From: Avena insularis
Taxonomy: Eukaryota; Streptophyta; Magnoliopsida; Poales; Poaceae
DNA length: 64,000 nt
Reading direction: 5' to 3'
Assembly: GCA_023614405.1 (NCBI GenBank)
Contig: CM042694.1
Location: 90,503,285 to 90,567,284, forward strand
Shown in pieces: positions 11,086-22,960 of the stretch (positions within the stretch are counted from its first letter, which is position 1; the number at the start of each line of letters is the position of its first letter). A model generated the notes under the pieces. The model was not told where the DNA came from. It saw only the letters and a list, made by a program, of their open reading frames with translations, and did no database searches. The position numbers and the translations under genes were made by a program.

Positions 11086-14000
11086 ATGAACCGGCAATGG
11101 ATGTACGGTGACCGCCGCACTTCCGAGTACATTACGGGCCTCCAAAATTTCATCGTTGTGGCTAATGCAAACCGTGGTCACAATGGTTTTATGTGTTGTC
11201 CGTGTGTTCACTGTCAGAACAAGAAAGACTACTCAAATACCAGAACCATTCACGCCCACCTGCTTCGATCCGGTTTCATGTCCGGCTATAATTGTTGGAC
11301 CAAGGACGGAGAAAAAGGGGTTGTGATGGAAGACAATGAAGAAGAAGAGGATGATGACAACTATCATAATATGTATCCTGAATATGATGATACTGCAACG
11401 GGGGTAGATAATGAAGATCAAGAGGCAGCAGATGGGCCCGCTGATGACGATCTTGGTTGGGCCATTACTGATGCAAAGGAAGAATGTGAAACTGAAAAGG
11501 AGAAGGAGAAGCTGGAGCAGATGTTAAAGGATCACAAAACATTGTTGTACCCAACTTGCGAAGATGGCCACAAAAAGCTAGGTACCACACTGGATTTGCT
11601 GCAATGGAAGGCAGAGAACGGTGTGACTGACAGCGCATTTTCAAAGTTGTTGGTAAAAATAAAGAATCTTCTTCCAAGAAATAATGAGTTGCCCGACAGT
11701 ACATACCAAGCAAAGAAGGTTGTCTCGCCTCTAGGATTAGACGCGTGAAGATACATGCTGCATTAATGATCGTGCATCCTCTACCGCGTGAGAAGTACTA
11801 GGAATTTGGATGCATGCCGGTATGCACTGCATCAAGGTATAAGATCGACGAGACGATCTCGGCGATGTTGAGGGCGAGGCCCCTAGGAAGAAGGTTCCTG
11901 CCAAGGTTATGTGGTATGCTCCTATAATACCACGGTTAAAACGTCTCTTCGAAATAAAGAGCATGCCAAGTTGTTGCGATGGCACATGGAAGACCGAAGA
12001 AAGACGCGATGTTGAGACACCCCTGATGGGTCACGGTGGAGAAAAGTCGAGCGAGAGTACCGGACTTCGCACGTGACGCAAGGAACTTAAGGTTTGGTCT
12101 AAGTACAGATGGCATGAATCCTTTTGGTGAGCAGAGCTGCAGTCACAAAGACTGGCTTGTGACTCTATGTATCTATAACCTTCCTCCTTGGTTGTGTATG
12201 AAGAGGAAGTTCATTATGATGCGTGCTCATCCAAGGCCCGAGGCAACCCGCAACGACATTGATGTGTACCTAAGGCCATTAGTTGAAGAACTTTTACAGC
12301 TGTGGGCCAAACCAGGTGTACGATGTGGGATGAGCACAAAGGGGGCCATTTGACCCACGAGCATTGCTTTTCGAACCATCAATGATTGGCTGCTCTTAGT
12401 AACATTTCAGGGCATAAACAAGGGATACAATGCATGCACACACTGTTTAGATGAGACTGAAAGTGTATATTTGGATAAATGTAAGAAGGTTGTGTACCTA
12501 GGGTATCGCCGATTTCTTCCAACCTGCATCCAAAGAAGAAAGAAAGGCAAGCATTTCAAACGTCTGGCGTAACTCCGGAGGAAGCCCGTCCTCCGCATCG
12601 TGAGGAGGTATTTGGTATGGTCAAGGACCTAGAAGTAATCTTTGGAAAAGGTCCTGGCAGTCTATCTGTTCCGAATGACGATGCCGGACACGCGCCCATG
12701 TGGAAGAAGCAATCTATATTTTGGGACCTACCCTATTGGAGAGTCTTAGAGGTCCGCTCTTCAATCGACGTGTTGCACGTGACGAAGAATGTTTGCGTGA
12801 ACCTGCTAGGCTTCCTAGGAGTGTATGGGAAGACAAAAGATACACCGGAAGCACGGCAGGACCAGCAACGCGAAAGACCTCAAGAGCCTATGCATCCCGA
12901 GAACGAGAAGGGTAAACGATGCCACTTAACTCCTGCCAGCTACGCCTTACTAAAGCGTAGAAGGAAATCTTTTTGAATGCCCGAGCAAGATCAAGGTCCC
13001 GTCCGCTTCGTCGAATATAAAGGGAATAATAAATATGGCAGAGAAAAAATTCTAAAACCTGAAGTCTCATGACTGCCACGTGATTATGACACAATTGCTT
13101 CCGATTGCATTGAGGGGGCTTCTACCTGAAAATGTTCGAGTACCCATTGTGAAGCTATGTGCATTCCTCAATGCAATATCTCAGAAGGTAATCGATCTAG
13201 AAAGCCTACTGTGGTTCTGCATGATGTGGCCCAATGTCTTGTCACTTTGAGTTGGTGTTCCCACCATCCTTCTTCAATATTATGACGCATCTCCTGGTTC
13301 ACCTAGTAGAAGAGATTGCCATTCTCGGTCCTGTATTTCTACACAATATGTTCCCCTTTGAGAGGTACATGGGAGTCTTAAAGAAACATGTTCATAACCG
13401 TACTAGGCCAGAAGGAAGCATCTCCAAGGGCTATGTAACAGAGGAGGTCATTGAGTTCTGTGTTGATTTTATTCCTAACCTTAAGGCGATTGGTGTTTCA
13501 GAATCACGACATGAGGGGAGACTGCGTGGAAAAGGCACCCTAGGATGTAAAGCAATGATATGTAGGGACGGGCATTCTCTCAATCAAGCACACTACACGG
13601 TTTCACAAAGATCTATCTTGGTTGCCCCGTATATCAATGAACACAAGAATTTAATACGCCTCAAACACCCGGGACAGTCTGATGAATGGATTATAAGTGA
13701 ACACATGGCGAGTGTTGGCTGGTGCAAAGACTTCTCACGAATAACACCACTGTTGGGGATCAGCTGTACTTGTTGGCCAGGACACCATCTTCGACTGTAT
13801 GTACTTTCCAAGGGTACGAGATAAATGGGAATACATTTTACACGATAGTCCAAGATAAAAAGAGCACCAACCAAAATAGTGGTGTCCGCCGATGCAGTGA
13901 AGACAATGGGCAAAAGACCACGTATTATGGGTTCATAGAGGAGATATGGGAACTTGACTATGGACCTAATTTTAAGGTCCCCTTGTTTCGATGCAAATGT

Positions 14001-14312
14001 GTCAAGCTAACAGGAGGGAGGGTTGAGGTAGACAAGAAGTACAGAATGACAACGATGGATCTCAACAATCTTATGAAGGTAGACAAGAACTTAGACGAAC
14101 CATTCGTCTTAGCCAATGATGTGGCTCAGGTTTTCTATGTGAAGGACATGTCTACCAAACCAGGAAAAAAAATAAGCAAACAGATACATCACACGATGAG
14201 CCAAAGCGTCACATACTTCTTTCAGGGAAAAGAAACATCGTGGGAGTGGAGGACAAGACAGACATGTCAGAAGATTATAATAAGTTTGATGAAATTCCGC
14301 CCTTCAGAGTGA
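11086..14312 (+). pseudogene. CACTA tnp2 (TNPD-like) transposase, broken
   Basis: The coding pieces keep the family order. 11086-11748 begins MNRQWMYGDRR and carries the transposase-associated N-terminal domain with the cysteine cluster CCPCVHC, followed by an acidic linker and the start of the tnp2 domain. 12036-12353 (with LSTDGMNPFGEQS) and 12617-12976 (with RSSIDVLHVTKN) are parts of the catalytic tnp2 core. 13234-13824 corresponds to DUF4218 (FPPSFFNIMTHLLVHLVEE) and about 13800-14150 to DUF4216 (YYGFIEEIWELDY). Frameshifts and stops separate every block, so no full transposase can be made. The sequence TGCAG directly before 11086 may be an intron acceptor. Confidence 0.88.
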
Positions 14313-14480
14313 AGACTGACCCAACCATCCTGTTAAACGGTGTTGATACTCCATGGTTACGGCCGACGCGATCATAAGATTGACTATATGTATTAATTGA
14401 GCCATTTTTGGCACACATATGTATCTCAACATGGAAATCAATGTCATATTTCTTCTGTTAACAAAAGGGGGGTGGCTAAC

Positions 14481-14607
14481 CTTTAGTACCGGTTGGTGGG
14501 TGCAACCGGGACTAAAGGTGGTTTTTGTGTCATCTAACAAAACTGTCGGTGGGATAAGGACGCGTGGGTAACCTTTAATACCGGGTGGGGGCTCAAACCG
14601 ACTAAAG
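14481..14607. repeat. Internal palindromes of a second sequence type
   Basis: Two units, 14481-14518 and 14573-14607, run CTTTAGTACCGG...CCGGGACTAAAGG and CTTTAATACCGG...GACTAAAG. They resemble the subterminal repeats of a different CACTA family (TAGTACCGG rather than TAACACCGG). Confidence 0.7.
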
Positions 14608-14751
14608 CATCGGTAGGATAAGGACGCGTGGGTGGACTACACTGCTCGATGTAGCGCACAACGCCCTGTCGGAGGAAGAAGACAAAGTAGAAGCGGCGCC
14701 GTGCCTATAAAAGGAGCATCGATACGCCATGTCAAGCAACTCAACAAGCCA

Positions 14752-15240
14752 ACAATATGGATGGAGAGTTTCATCCCCATGGATGGAGGAAAGGGTTGGG
14801 AAATCTCCTGTGGCGGAACTTCTCGAAGATGCCCTTGGTGCACACGCCCTATGGCATCTTCGGAAGTTCCGCCTCGGAAAATATTTTCCTGCTAGCCCTT
14901 GAAAGACTACATCTCCGCCTCCCTGGGGTTAGAGGTATGGTGTAAGCCATGGGATAGAGTGGAGAGAGGCGGCAGATATGAGTGTAGATGTGCTATGGCA
15001 ACGACCAATCCAACATGGATGGAGAGTTTCATCCCCATGGATGGAGGAAAGGGTTTGGAAATCTCCCGTGGCGAAATTTCTCGAAGATGCCCTTGGTGCA
15101 CACGCCCTATGGCATCTTCGGAAGTTCCGCCTCGGAAAATATTTTCCTGCTAGCCCATGAAAGACTCCATCTCCGCCTCCCTAGGGTTAGAGGTATGGTG
15201 AAAGCCATGGGATAGAGTGGAGAGAGGCGGCAGATATAAG
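14752..15240 (+). repeat. Tandem duplication, 258-bp period
   Basis: The block starting ATGGAGAGTTTCATCCCC at 14761 recurs at 15019 with few changes and continues to about 15240. Each copy contains an internal hairpin, with arms around CGAAGATGCC and GGCATCTTCGG. The open frames in each copy are shared because of the duplication, and no known domain is seen. Confidence 0.88.
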
Positions 15241-15469
15241 TCTTCTTCTGCTAACAGTATATGTATTAAATGAGCCATTTTTCTTCCTTCTATTTCTTCC
15301 CTCCATTTTTCTTTCCGCCATTTTTTCCCGCCATTTTTCTTCCCGCCAGTTCTTCCCTCCAGTTCTTCCCGCCAGTTCTTCACTATATATATATATATAT
15401 ATGTAGGGTTGGCCTCCATTGTCATTGCACATCTCTAGACTCATATCTGCAACCTCATCACTCTTTCCC

Positions 15470-15989
15470 ATGGCTTCCACCGTAGCACTAACCCCCAGGG
15501 AGGCGGAGGCGCTTTGCGCCTCGAACTACCCCTGCCCTCCGGGCTACTGTGTCCCCGTCGGCTGGATGCTGAGCGCCGGAGGCGTGCCGGTTCCTCCTGT
15601 CCCTCTAGGTGTGGCGCGCCGGATGGACATCACGAACCACTACTACTTCGAGCTCACGCCGGAGCAGTGGAGGAATCCCAGATGGCATCCGACTATTTCC
15701 CTACTTGGGAAGCCTTCTTCGTGGATCGGCGTGAAAGGGCGCTCTCCAAGCACGAGGAGGACGGCCCACCTCCTCCGAACTTCAACGAGGTCGGTCGTCG
15801 GCTATAGTGGCGCGGTAGGACTCTCCAGAGCGTCATGGCCTATGACACTGCCGCCGACTCTAACCCCCGTCTACGCTACCCTCAAGTTCAGCCCACGCGT
15901 ACTCAGCCTTCAAGGTTCAATTACGGCGACCCCGACGATTTACAAATATGACGGCGGGCAAGTAGTACGACGACTACAGTGGCGAGTAT
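15470..15989 (+). pseudogene. Unidentified passenger gene fragment inside the CACTA element
   Basis: A proline-rich frame begins MASTVALTPREAEALCAS at 15470, after a pyrimidine-rich leader with a TATATA run (15383-15403). Reading continues by changing frame near 15680 (SDYFPTWEAFFVDRRE) and again near 15807, each time into sequence of similar codon character, which suggests frameshift decay of a once-coding segment. It has no domain I recognise. It could be an element-specific protein or a captured host fragment. Confidence 0.45.
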
Positions 15990-16000
15990 TACAGGTGTAG

Positions 16001-17061
16001 GCAGGAGCATGACTGAATCACTCCAACATTCCGAAACAAGTTCAGCCGATTGTTACTTAATCTGGCCATGTATCTTAATTTTCAGTTCTTTTATGTATCT
16101 TAATTTTCAGTCGTGCTTTATGTAATTTACTATTAGTTGCATTCTGTATTTTAATTCCAGTTCTATCTCCTTCACAAAATGACCTATCTCATTCAAGGTT
16201 TCTTGGCTTTCGGGTCAAATGACCAATGTTATGGCTAGAATCAAGGCATAGTTTGTGATAATATGGCCATATTGTGCATACATGTGCATCATGGCATGGC
16301 AAACAATGTTGCAAGAGGAAGTTTTCCTTTTTATCGCACCAAAAAGGCATTTTCTATTTTCTGAGCATAAAAAACGGACGGTTTTGTGAAGCAACCACCA
16401 AACGGCTAATTCAAAAAACCACCACCACATTTTACAAAAATATTAGACCACGTTATATGGACAATATACCAACAGGGGGATCTGAAACCTTTCCGTCCAC
16501 CTCTGGTGAAAAGATAAATTCTCGCTTAATCGGCAGGAAGTGGGTCAGATATGAACTACAGGTACATGATACGATGCTCATGATTTTTTAAAAAAATCAT
16601 TTTTAGGTTCACAATGTGCTATTTTATCAAAAATCCAATGCAAGTTGAGCGAGGCTTTGTCAGATTCAAGTGTATACAAAAGATGCGGCATTTAAATATC
16701 CAATCAATTCAAAAATGTTAATACAAAATAAAATATGATTTGCTCTAATAAAATAGGGTTAGATTCCTTTTTAGATGCTTAATATTTCTTATGTTCAAAG
16801 TTTTAGGATTTGACAATTTATTTTTGTTTGAATTGAATAATCAAAATTTATATGTAAGTGTTTTAATCATTTTGAAAATTTTCATCTAAAGTAAATATAA
16901 AATGTTTTTACATGAATGGATAGATATTATTTTTATGAAAATTATGATATATTATTCATATTTTTCTGAGTTGAAATGAATAAGATATGAATTTTCTAAA
17001 TTCATATCCTATTTGTGAATTATAAATGCCCCCACCCCATTAATGCATGAATAAATGCCCC
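16001..17061. other. AT-rich non-coding interior of the CACTA element
   Basis: No domain-bearing frame. The frame at 16274-16591 has no recognisable content. Confidence 0.45.
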
Positions 17062-17217
17062 CTTTAACACCGGTTCCAGCGAAACGGTATTAAAGGGGGA
17101 CGATTTATTCGTTTCACTACCCCCCTTTAACACGGTTCGTGGCTGAATCGGTGTTAAAGAAGCGGGCTATAACGAATCCTCTTTAACACTGGTTCCAGCC
17201 ACGACCCAGTGTTAAAG
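17062..17217. repeat. Internal copy of the subterminal palindromes
   Basis: Three palindromic units at 17062-17096, 17125-17159 and 17181-17217, of the same TTTAACACCGGTTC type as both element ends. They are followed by a GGTTATAACG sequence and a GC-rich leader, the same order as at the left end of the element. Confidence 0.85.
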
Positions 17218-17639
17218 GGGGGGGTTATAACGCGCGCGCCACCCCTTCCCTTCTTCCCCCAGCCCGAGCGATCGATTTCCCACTTGACGGTCGCGTCGCC
17301 ATCCATGGAGCCGCCACTCACTCCACTCACACCGCCTCAATCACGCCACACTCCTCACAGGTGCCTCGCCAGAGGTACACCGCCGCCTCCCTTCGCTCTC
17401 CCGTCCGGCTCACTGGCGTGGCGCCATGCCACTGTGCATGACGAGCAAGGGCTGACATGCGGCAATACGGGCCAATCTGACAGGTGGCGCCTACTGGCCG
17501 ATCAAGTTCTTATTTTCCATTTTTTTATTTTGTAGTATATAGTTGTAATTTTATTTGGTAGTGTAATATTATTTTGTGTGTAATATGATTTAGTAGTGTG
17601 ATAGTAGTGTATAGCTGTAATATTATTTAGTAGCTAGTG

Positions 17640-17960
17640 TAATAAGATTTTGTTAGTTAATTAGGGATTTAGTAGTGATTTAGTTAGGGATTTTAGTTAG
17701 GTATTTTAGTTAATTAGGGATTTAGTTAATTAGGGATTTTAGTAGTGATTTAGTTAGGGATTTTAGTAGTGATTTAGTTAGTGATTTAGTTAGGGATTTT
17801 AGTAGTGATTTAGTTAGGGATTTTAGTTAGGGATTTTAGTAGTGATTTAGTTAGTGATTTAGTTAGGGATTTTAGTTAGTTTATTATTAGGGCTTAGGGT
17901 TTTATTAGGGATTGGGGTTTATTAGAGATTAGGTTTAGTTAGAATACTTAGTTAATGAGG
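17640..17960 (+). repeat. Minisatellite of GATTTAGTTAGGGATTTTAGT units
   Basis: About 300 bp of imperfect tandem copies of short TTAG-based units (GTAGTGATTTAGTTAGGGATTTTA and variants of it). It is non-coding and lies between the internal palindromes and the second gene. Confidence 0.85.
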
Positions 17961-18111
17961 TTTAGTTTAGTTAGTGATAGGTTTAGGGTTATTGTTATTA
18001 GGGCAATATATACTTAGTGATTTAGTTACTGTTTATGTTTTATGATTGTTTATTGCTATTATTTAGTTATGTCGCGTCCATCTCGTCCGAGCCTACCGGA
18101 CTCTGTCGGGG

Positions 18112-18447
18112 ATGTCCGAGTGCAGGCTCACGGGTTGGCACTGGGAGGTGCTACCTGTCGGGACTCGTACCTTGGTGAGGAATCCGAGTATCATCGTCGA
18201 CCCGGAGCTTCTTTGGTGGCGTCCACGAGGTTTAGGAGCGGTGCTGAGGGAGCCAGCCCCCGAGGAGGTGGTACGTCATCGTATTAGGGAGGAGGACGAG
18301 CATGTACGGCGATACATGTATCTTTTGGAGACTAGGTTCTCCAATATCTGGCAGGTTCACGGATCTCACCCGAGCTATTCTCCGGTGATGGTTCCTCTTC
18401 TGTGGCTGCAGAGCTCCCGTAGCATAGAACGCGGGCAGCGTCGCTAG
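18112..18447 (+). CDS. Hypothetical 111-residue reading frame in the CACTA element
   Basis: An open frame beginning MSECRLTGWHWEVLP and ending TAG at 18445-18447. It is rich in Arg, Glu and Trp, with no domain I recognise and no signal peptide or membrane segment. It sits between two tandem-repeat blocks and precedes the second element gene. Part of its sequence (near 18367-18390) is reused in the 64-bp repeat that follows. It may be a remnant of a captured gene or of the element's own untranslated leader, and expression is unproven. Confidence 0.3.
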   Translation: MSECRLTGWHWEVLPVGTRTLVRNPSIIVDPELLWWRPRGLGAVLREPAPEEVVRHRIREEDEHVRRYMYLLETRFSNIWQVHGSHPSYSPVMVPLLWLQSSRSIERGQRR

Positions 18448-18460
18448 TTTAGTTTATCTT

Positions 18461-18690
18461 AATAATGTACTTTATCTTATACTTTATCCTATAATGCACC
18501 CGATCTATTCTCCGGTGATGTATTAATAATGTACTTTATATTATACTTTATCATATAATGCACCCGAGCTATTCTCTGGTGATGTATTAATAATGTACTT
18601 TATCTTATACTTTATCCTATAATGCACCCGAGCTATTCTCCGGTGATGTATTAATAATGTACTTTATCTTATGTACTTTATCCTATTTGT
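18461..18690 (+). repeat. Tandem repeat, 64-bp period, about 3.5 copies
   Basis: AATAATGTACTTTAT recurs at 18461, 18525, 18589 and 18653, exactly 64 bp apart. Each full unit also contains CACCCGAGCTATTCTCCGGT, a segment present once in the preceding reading frame at 18367. Confidence 0.92.
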
Positions 18691-18787
18691 GTATTTTTGT
18701 ATGAATAATATGTATATTTGTGTATGAATCCAAGTCCACTTGAATGTTTACTCTCTTACTCTAGATAATATTATTGTTTTAGAAACT

Positions 18788-21700
18788 ATGGATCCACTTA
18801 GTAGAAACCTTGAAGAAGAAAAAATAATGGAGAACATTATCGATGAGGACACCTCACAATATCTAGACTTGGAGGGACATGATGACAACTCAAGTAGTCA
18901 TGGAGAAGATGAAGACTCCGGTGAACGCAATTTAGTGATTACAAAGTCCGGCGAGGTATATGCATTGATTAAGCCTCTGCTGACTTCCACCAACAATCTT
19001 CTTCTACATGTATTAATTAACGCTTCTTTCTTCTTTTAGCCCTCTGGATCGACCAGCCAGCAACCATCTTCTTCTAAAAAAGCAAGCGAGGCGCGATATC
19101 GTTGAAAGATCGTGCAAAGTTCACGATCGAAGCAGTCCGTGTTGATGGCAGGCCGATGGAGCCCAAGAATGCTGCAGACAAATTTGTACGTCAGGTTGGA
19201 GTTGTTGTTAGGGACCAAATCCCAATCATAATTGAATATTGGAATAAGCCAAAGAAGGGCGACGGTACCTTTGTCGATGAAAGATCCAAAGAAACACTTT
19301 GGAATTCGCTATTGGTAAATTTCACCCTTTCGCCAGAGGAGGATGAAAACAAACCGGTTATAAAGGAAAAGGTCAAAGAGTGGACTCTAAAGAAGATGGC
19401 TGACGCTTTCCGCAACTGGAAGACAAAATTGAACAAATTTGTCAAAGCTCGCAAGACTCCAGATTTCAAAGACGCATATTATGCGAAGATAAGACCTCAC
19501 TGGCGCGAATTTGTGGCATACAAGGAAGGTGCTATAGCTACAAAGAGGTCAGAAAACAATACGCTAAATGCCCAGAAGAAGGAATATCACCAGAGGACAG
19601 GGTCAGGTGGCTACATATCTCAGAGGCCTAAGTGGGAAGAAGCTGAGAAGGCCCTGCGCGACAGAGGGATCACACCCCAGACACATGGGTGGGACCTACG
19701 TGCAAAGACTTGGTTCTACGGAATCAGGACAAGGTTGGACCCAGAAACAGGATTGTGTATCTTCCCAACCCGCCTCCTTGCCAAACCCGTCACTGAACTC
19801 ATCACGGCATACGAGGAAACAGCCGCCAGGACCTTCCATCCCGACAGAGAGAATGACCAGCTCACACGCGCCATCGGTAAAAAAGAACACCCTGGACATG
19901 CACGAGGCACAGGGGGTATGCCGTGGAAGGATGGGTTTGCCGACTGGAGCGACTCTTACAGATGGCGGCACAGAAAAGAAAAAGAGCGTACAGAGCGGAT
20001 GACACAGATAGAACATGCACTTGTGGCGCTGCAGGCGCAAGTGAATGCACAACAGAGCCATCAAGCTACCGGCCCATCTCAGCGGCACGAAGAGCCTGCA
20101 TTGGAAGTGCCGGCCTGCATCAAGGAAAAGCAGCGTGGCTTCCACGGAGAACGTGCAGCCCACGCTTGAAATGGCGGATCCTCGATACCCCGTGGATGAG
20201 ATCACGGAGAGCAAACACGCTGAGCTGCATGTGAGATTAATGGGCTTATCCATTAAGGTGACTGTCGGCTATGCCTTACCTCCTGTAGCTGGTGGAACTT
20301 ACCACTGCCGACCGATTCCAGATGGCTATGCTATTGTCGGGGTGGATGAGGTTGTGAAGGAATATGAGGAAGCACAACTTGACCATGCTACAGGTGAAGG
20401 GGAAACTCAACTCAAATTTGCAGTGAAAACAACCATTTTTTGGAAGAAGGAACACATCGTGCTTCCAAATTGGAGGCCTTGCCTCCCGTCTCAGCGGCCA
20501 GCCCCGAGCCGCTTCAGCCATCTCTCACAGCAGCCATCTCCGGCGCTTCAGCCATCTCTGCGGCAGCCATCTCCAAGGCCAGCCATCTCCTGCCGTCAGC
20601 CATCTCCGGCTTCAGCCATCTCCTCAACAGAAGCGAAGAGCATCGCCACGAAGAGCATCACTAGCACCGCCAAAGAGTTCAAAAAACTACGTCCCGCAGC
20701 CTTCCGCCAAGCCATTGCCGGTTTTACCGTGGAATCGCAGCGACGAGGAGACCAATAGGATCTCGGAAGAAGAGGTCAAGAAATTCTTTGCACCTAGACG
20801 GGCCGAGCCAAAGGAGAAAATAGATCCGGCGGTGGTGGAGAAGTTTTACAAAAATCTTTTGAAACCTGAAACCCCACTTGTGCCGGACTACGAGCGCCAG
20901 ATTTTGAAGGCGGATGCAAGGCGCCGTAGGGATACTGAAAGTAGCACTCGTGCGGCACCCCAAAAAACAGTTCCCATGCTCAGAGAGCAGGAAAACCAAT
21001 CATGCGCCCCGCTCCAAGTGTTCGACACATGGGACGCTCCTCCCATAAATGATTACGAGGCAGAGCTACAAAGAAAGGGCAATGAGATGGGGATGACTTA
21101 CATTGCATACTTGAACATCATGGAAGACAACTTGCCCAAATGCGATGCCAACTCCATACAGCCATGGAAGTATGGAAAGAATCTCGTCAAGAAAGAGGAG
21201 CTCAAGAATCTACCAACAAAGATGCGAAGATTGCACAAGTGGTACCTTGATTTCTGCAAGACGAGAAAGGAAGAATGGATCACGGCGCATATAAGAGATC
21301 AGATTTTCTTGTGCGGAGACGACGAGATCGCCTTCAACATTCAAGACTTGCATTTTCTATTCAATCAGAAGGAACTCGACAAAGCTGCCATCAGCCTTTA
21401 TTGTGTGTAAGTACTATTTCTGTATTTTCTATCTCATCTCATTCACTTCATTAATTGCATGTATATATATATATGCTCACCATATATGTATATACTATTA
21501 TGCAGGAAAAAGGTTATGGAATGCATGAAAGGAGGACCTTTTAACATTGGGTTCGTTGACCCAAATAGAGTTCATGAAGAAGTGGTAAGAACCAAACCCG
21601 GGCAAACAGAAGATTTATTGCTAAGGTCTTTACTGAGACAACAAACCAAAAGGGAAATACTATTGCCTTATAACTTCTTGTGAGTATTGTTACCCTCTCT

Positions 21701-22478
21701 TGTACACATTCTGTTTCGGCTTACTCGATGTTAAGTGTAACTGATGATGAGTTATGCGTGCGTAGGTTCCACTTTATTCTGCTAGTCATTCAACCTGACT
21801 CAGGAAAAGTCCTTGTCATGGACTCGTTACGAAAAAAAAAGGAGCGATGGGCAGACTTTAGAGAGATGCTCCAGAGGTAATTTCAATCATATTATCGCAC
21901 TAGATCGGCAACTTTCGTGACAACAAGTAATTAATTACTCCTTTATCCATTTTCTTTGCCGGACAGGGTTTGGAAAAGGTTCACGGGCAGGGCCGTGGGT
22001 GAATGGTCAGAACAACTAAAATTTGTAGACCAAAATGTAAGTAATACTAGCTAGCTAGATCTGCGTATCTCTTTGATTCTGCTTCCAATTCCATTATATC
22101 ATGCTTTATTGATTATTATTTTGATTGAACTCTCTATTCTCGTAAAGTGCGTGCATCAGGGACACGGCAATAACTTATGTGGGTACTATGTTTGCGAGTT
22201 CATTCGCAACACGATATGTACGACGGGCCAAGCCGCACTAGAACAACTTAGAGTAAGTAAACAAAGTACACAACATTATTTTATTACCATCAATTGTGTT
22301 GAGTTTTATTCTTATATATATATTGACCCCATTCTTCATATATATTCAGATCGAACGGATGCGGGACCAACTCCTACCATTTGACCGCATACGAGCCATT
22401 CAAGAGGAATTGGCGGGGTTCATACTTGATGAAGTCGTCACGCCTGGCGGAGAACTCTTTAGATATCCACCAAAATGA
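18788..22478 (+). pseudogene. CACTA second gene: transposase-24-like region plus Ulp1-like protease, broken
   Basis: Exon 1 (18788-18955) starts MDPLSRNLEEEK and ends at a GT donor. The next exon starts at 19040. A frameshift near 19100 shifts reading into the 19102-20169 frame, which matches the plant transposase-24 type (GVVVRDQIPIIIEYW, NWKTKLNKFVKARKTP). Another shift near 20080 leads to 20045-20758, with a DUF8039-like segment. Exons from 20715 to 22478 form a C48 (Ulp1-type) cysteine protease: HFILLVIQPDSG near 21775 gives the likely catalytic His, VMDSL near 21820 the Asp, and NNLCGYYVCEF near 22175 the Cys. Introns with GT-AG ends separate these parts. Known CACTA elements often carry such a protease, whose role in transposition is unclear. 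Frameshifts in the N-terminal half make this copy a pseudogene. Confidence 0.82.
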
Positions 22479-22760
22479 ATGGTGTATATATGATTGAACG
22501 TGTTTGTCTTGTACTTGATGCTTCAACGTTTACGGAGAATACCACACAATGACGATGTTGTGTATAATAATAGTTGCTTAATTATTCATGTACTCGTATG
22601 TACCGATGACGATGTATGTGTATACCGCTCCTGATCGATTCCCCCTCCCCGTCCCCGCCGCAGAAATACGCCTTAACGGGCAGGCGTAACTCTGTCGCGC
22701 AGAGATTTAGGCTGCTTTTCGCCATGCGGCAGATTTATCTCCTTTCTGCCATGGCAGAAC

Positions 22761-22941
22761 CTTTAACACGGTTCGTGTTACGAACCGGTGTTAAAGGCTG
22801 AGCCTGTGGCAGCCCTCGTCGCACCCTTTACCACCGGTTCGTATAAGAACCGGTGTTAAAGGGGGGGGCCTCTAACACCGAACCCTCAACAGCGGTTCTA
22901 CAACCGCTGTTAGAGGGCCCTCCAAACCGGTGTTAGAGGGG
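22761..22941. repeat. Right subterminal palindromes of the CACTA element
   Basis: Palindromic units at 22761-22797, 22826-22862 and 22885-22917, then a half unit to 22941. The first two match the left-end type. The third is a variant on CCCTCAACAGCGGTT and AACCGCTGTTAGAGGG. Confidence 0.88.
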
Positions 22942-22960
22942 TACGTGTGCACTAGTGAAC

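Larger units (their letters stand above)
10568..22957 (+). mobile_element. CACTA (En/Spm) DNA transposon, complete ends, 12.4 kb
   Basis: The element starts CACTAGTGGAAAC at 10568 and ends with the inverted copy GCACTAGTG at 22957. AAC stands directly outside both ends, the 3-bp target duplication expected for CACTA elements. Both termini carry palindromic subterminal repeats built on ACCGGTGTTAAAG. Inside are a tnp2-type transposase gene, an unidentified passenger segment and a second gene with a transposase-24-like part and a Ulp1-like protease. All coding parts are broken, so the element is now non-autonomous, although its ends should still be recognisable to a transposase supplied in trans. 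Confidence 0.93.

Noticed and set aside
17209..17535. 108-residue proline-rich frame starting near the internal palindromes
   Set aside because: Low-complexity leader sequence with no domain. Its start lies inside the repeat array.
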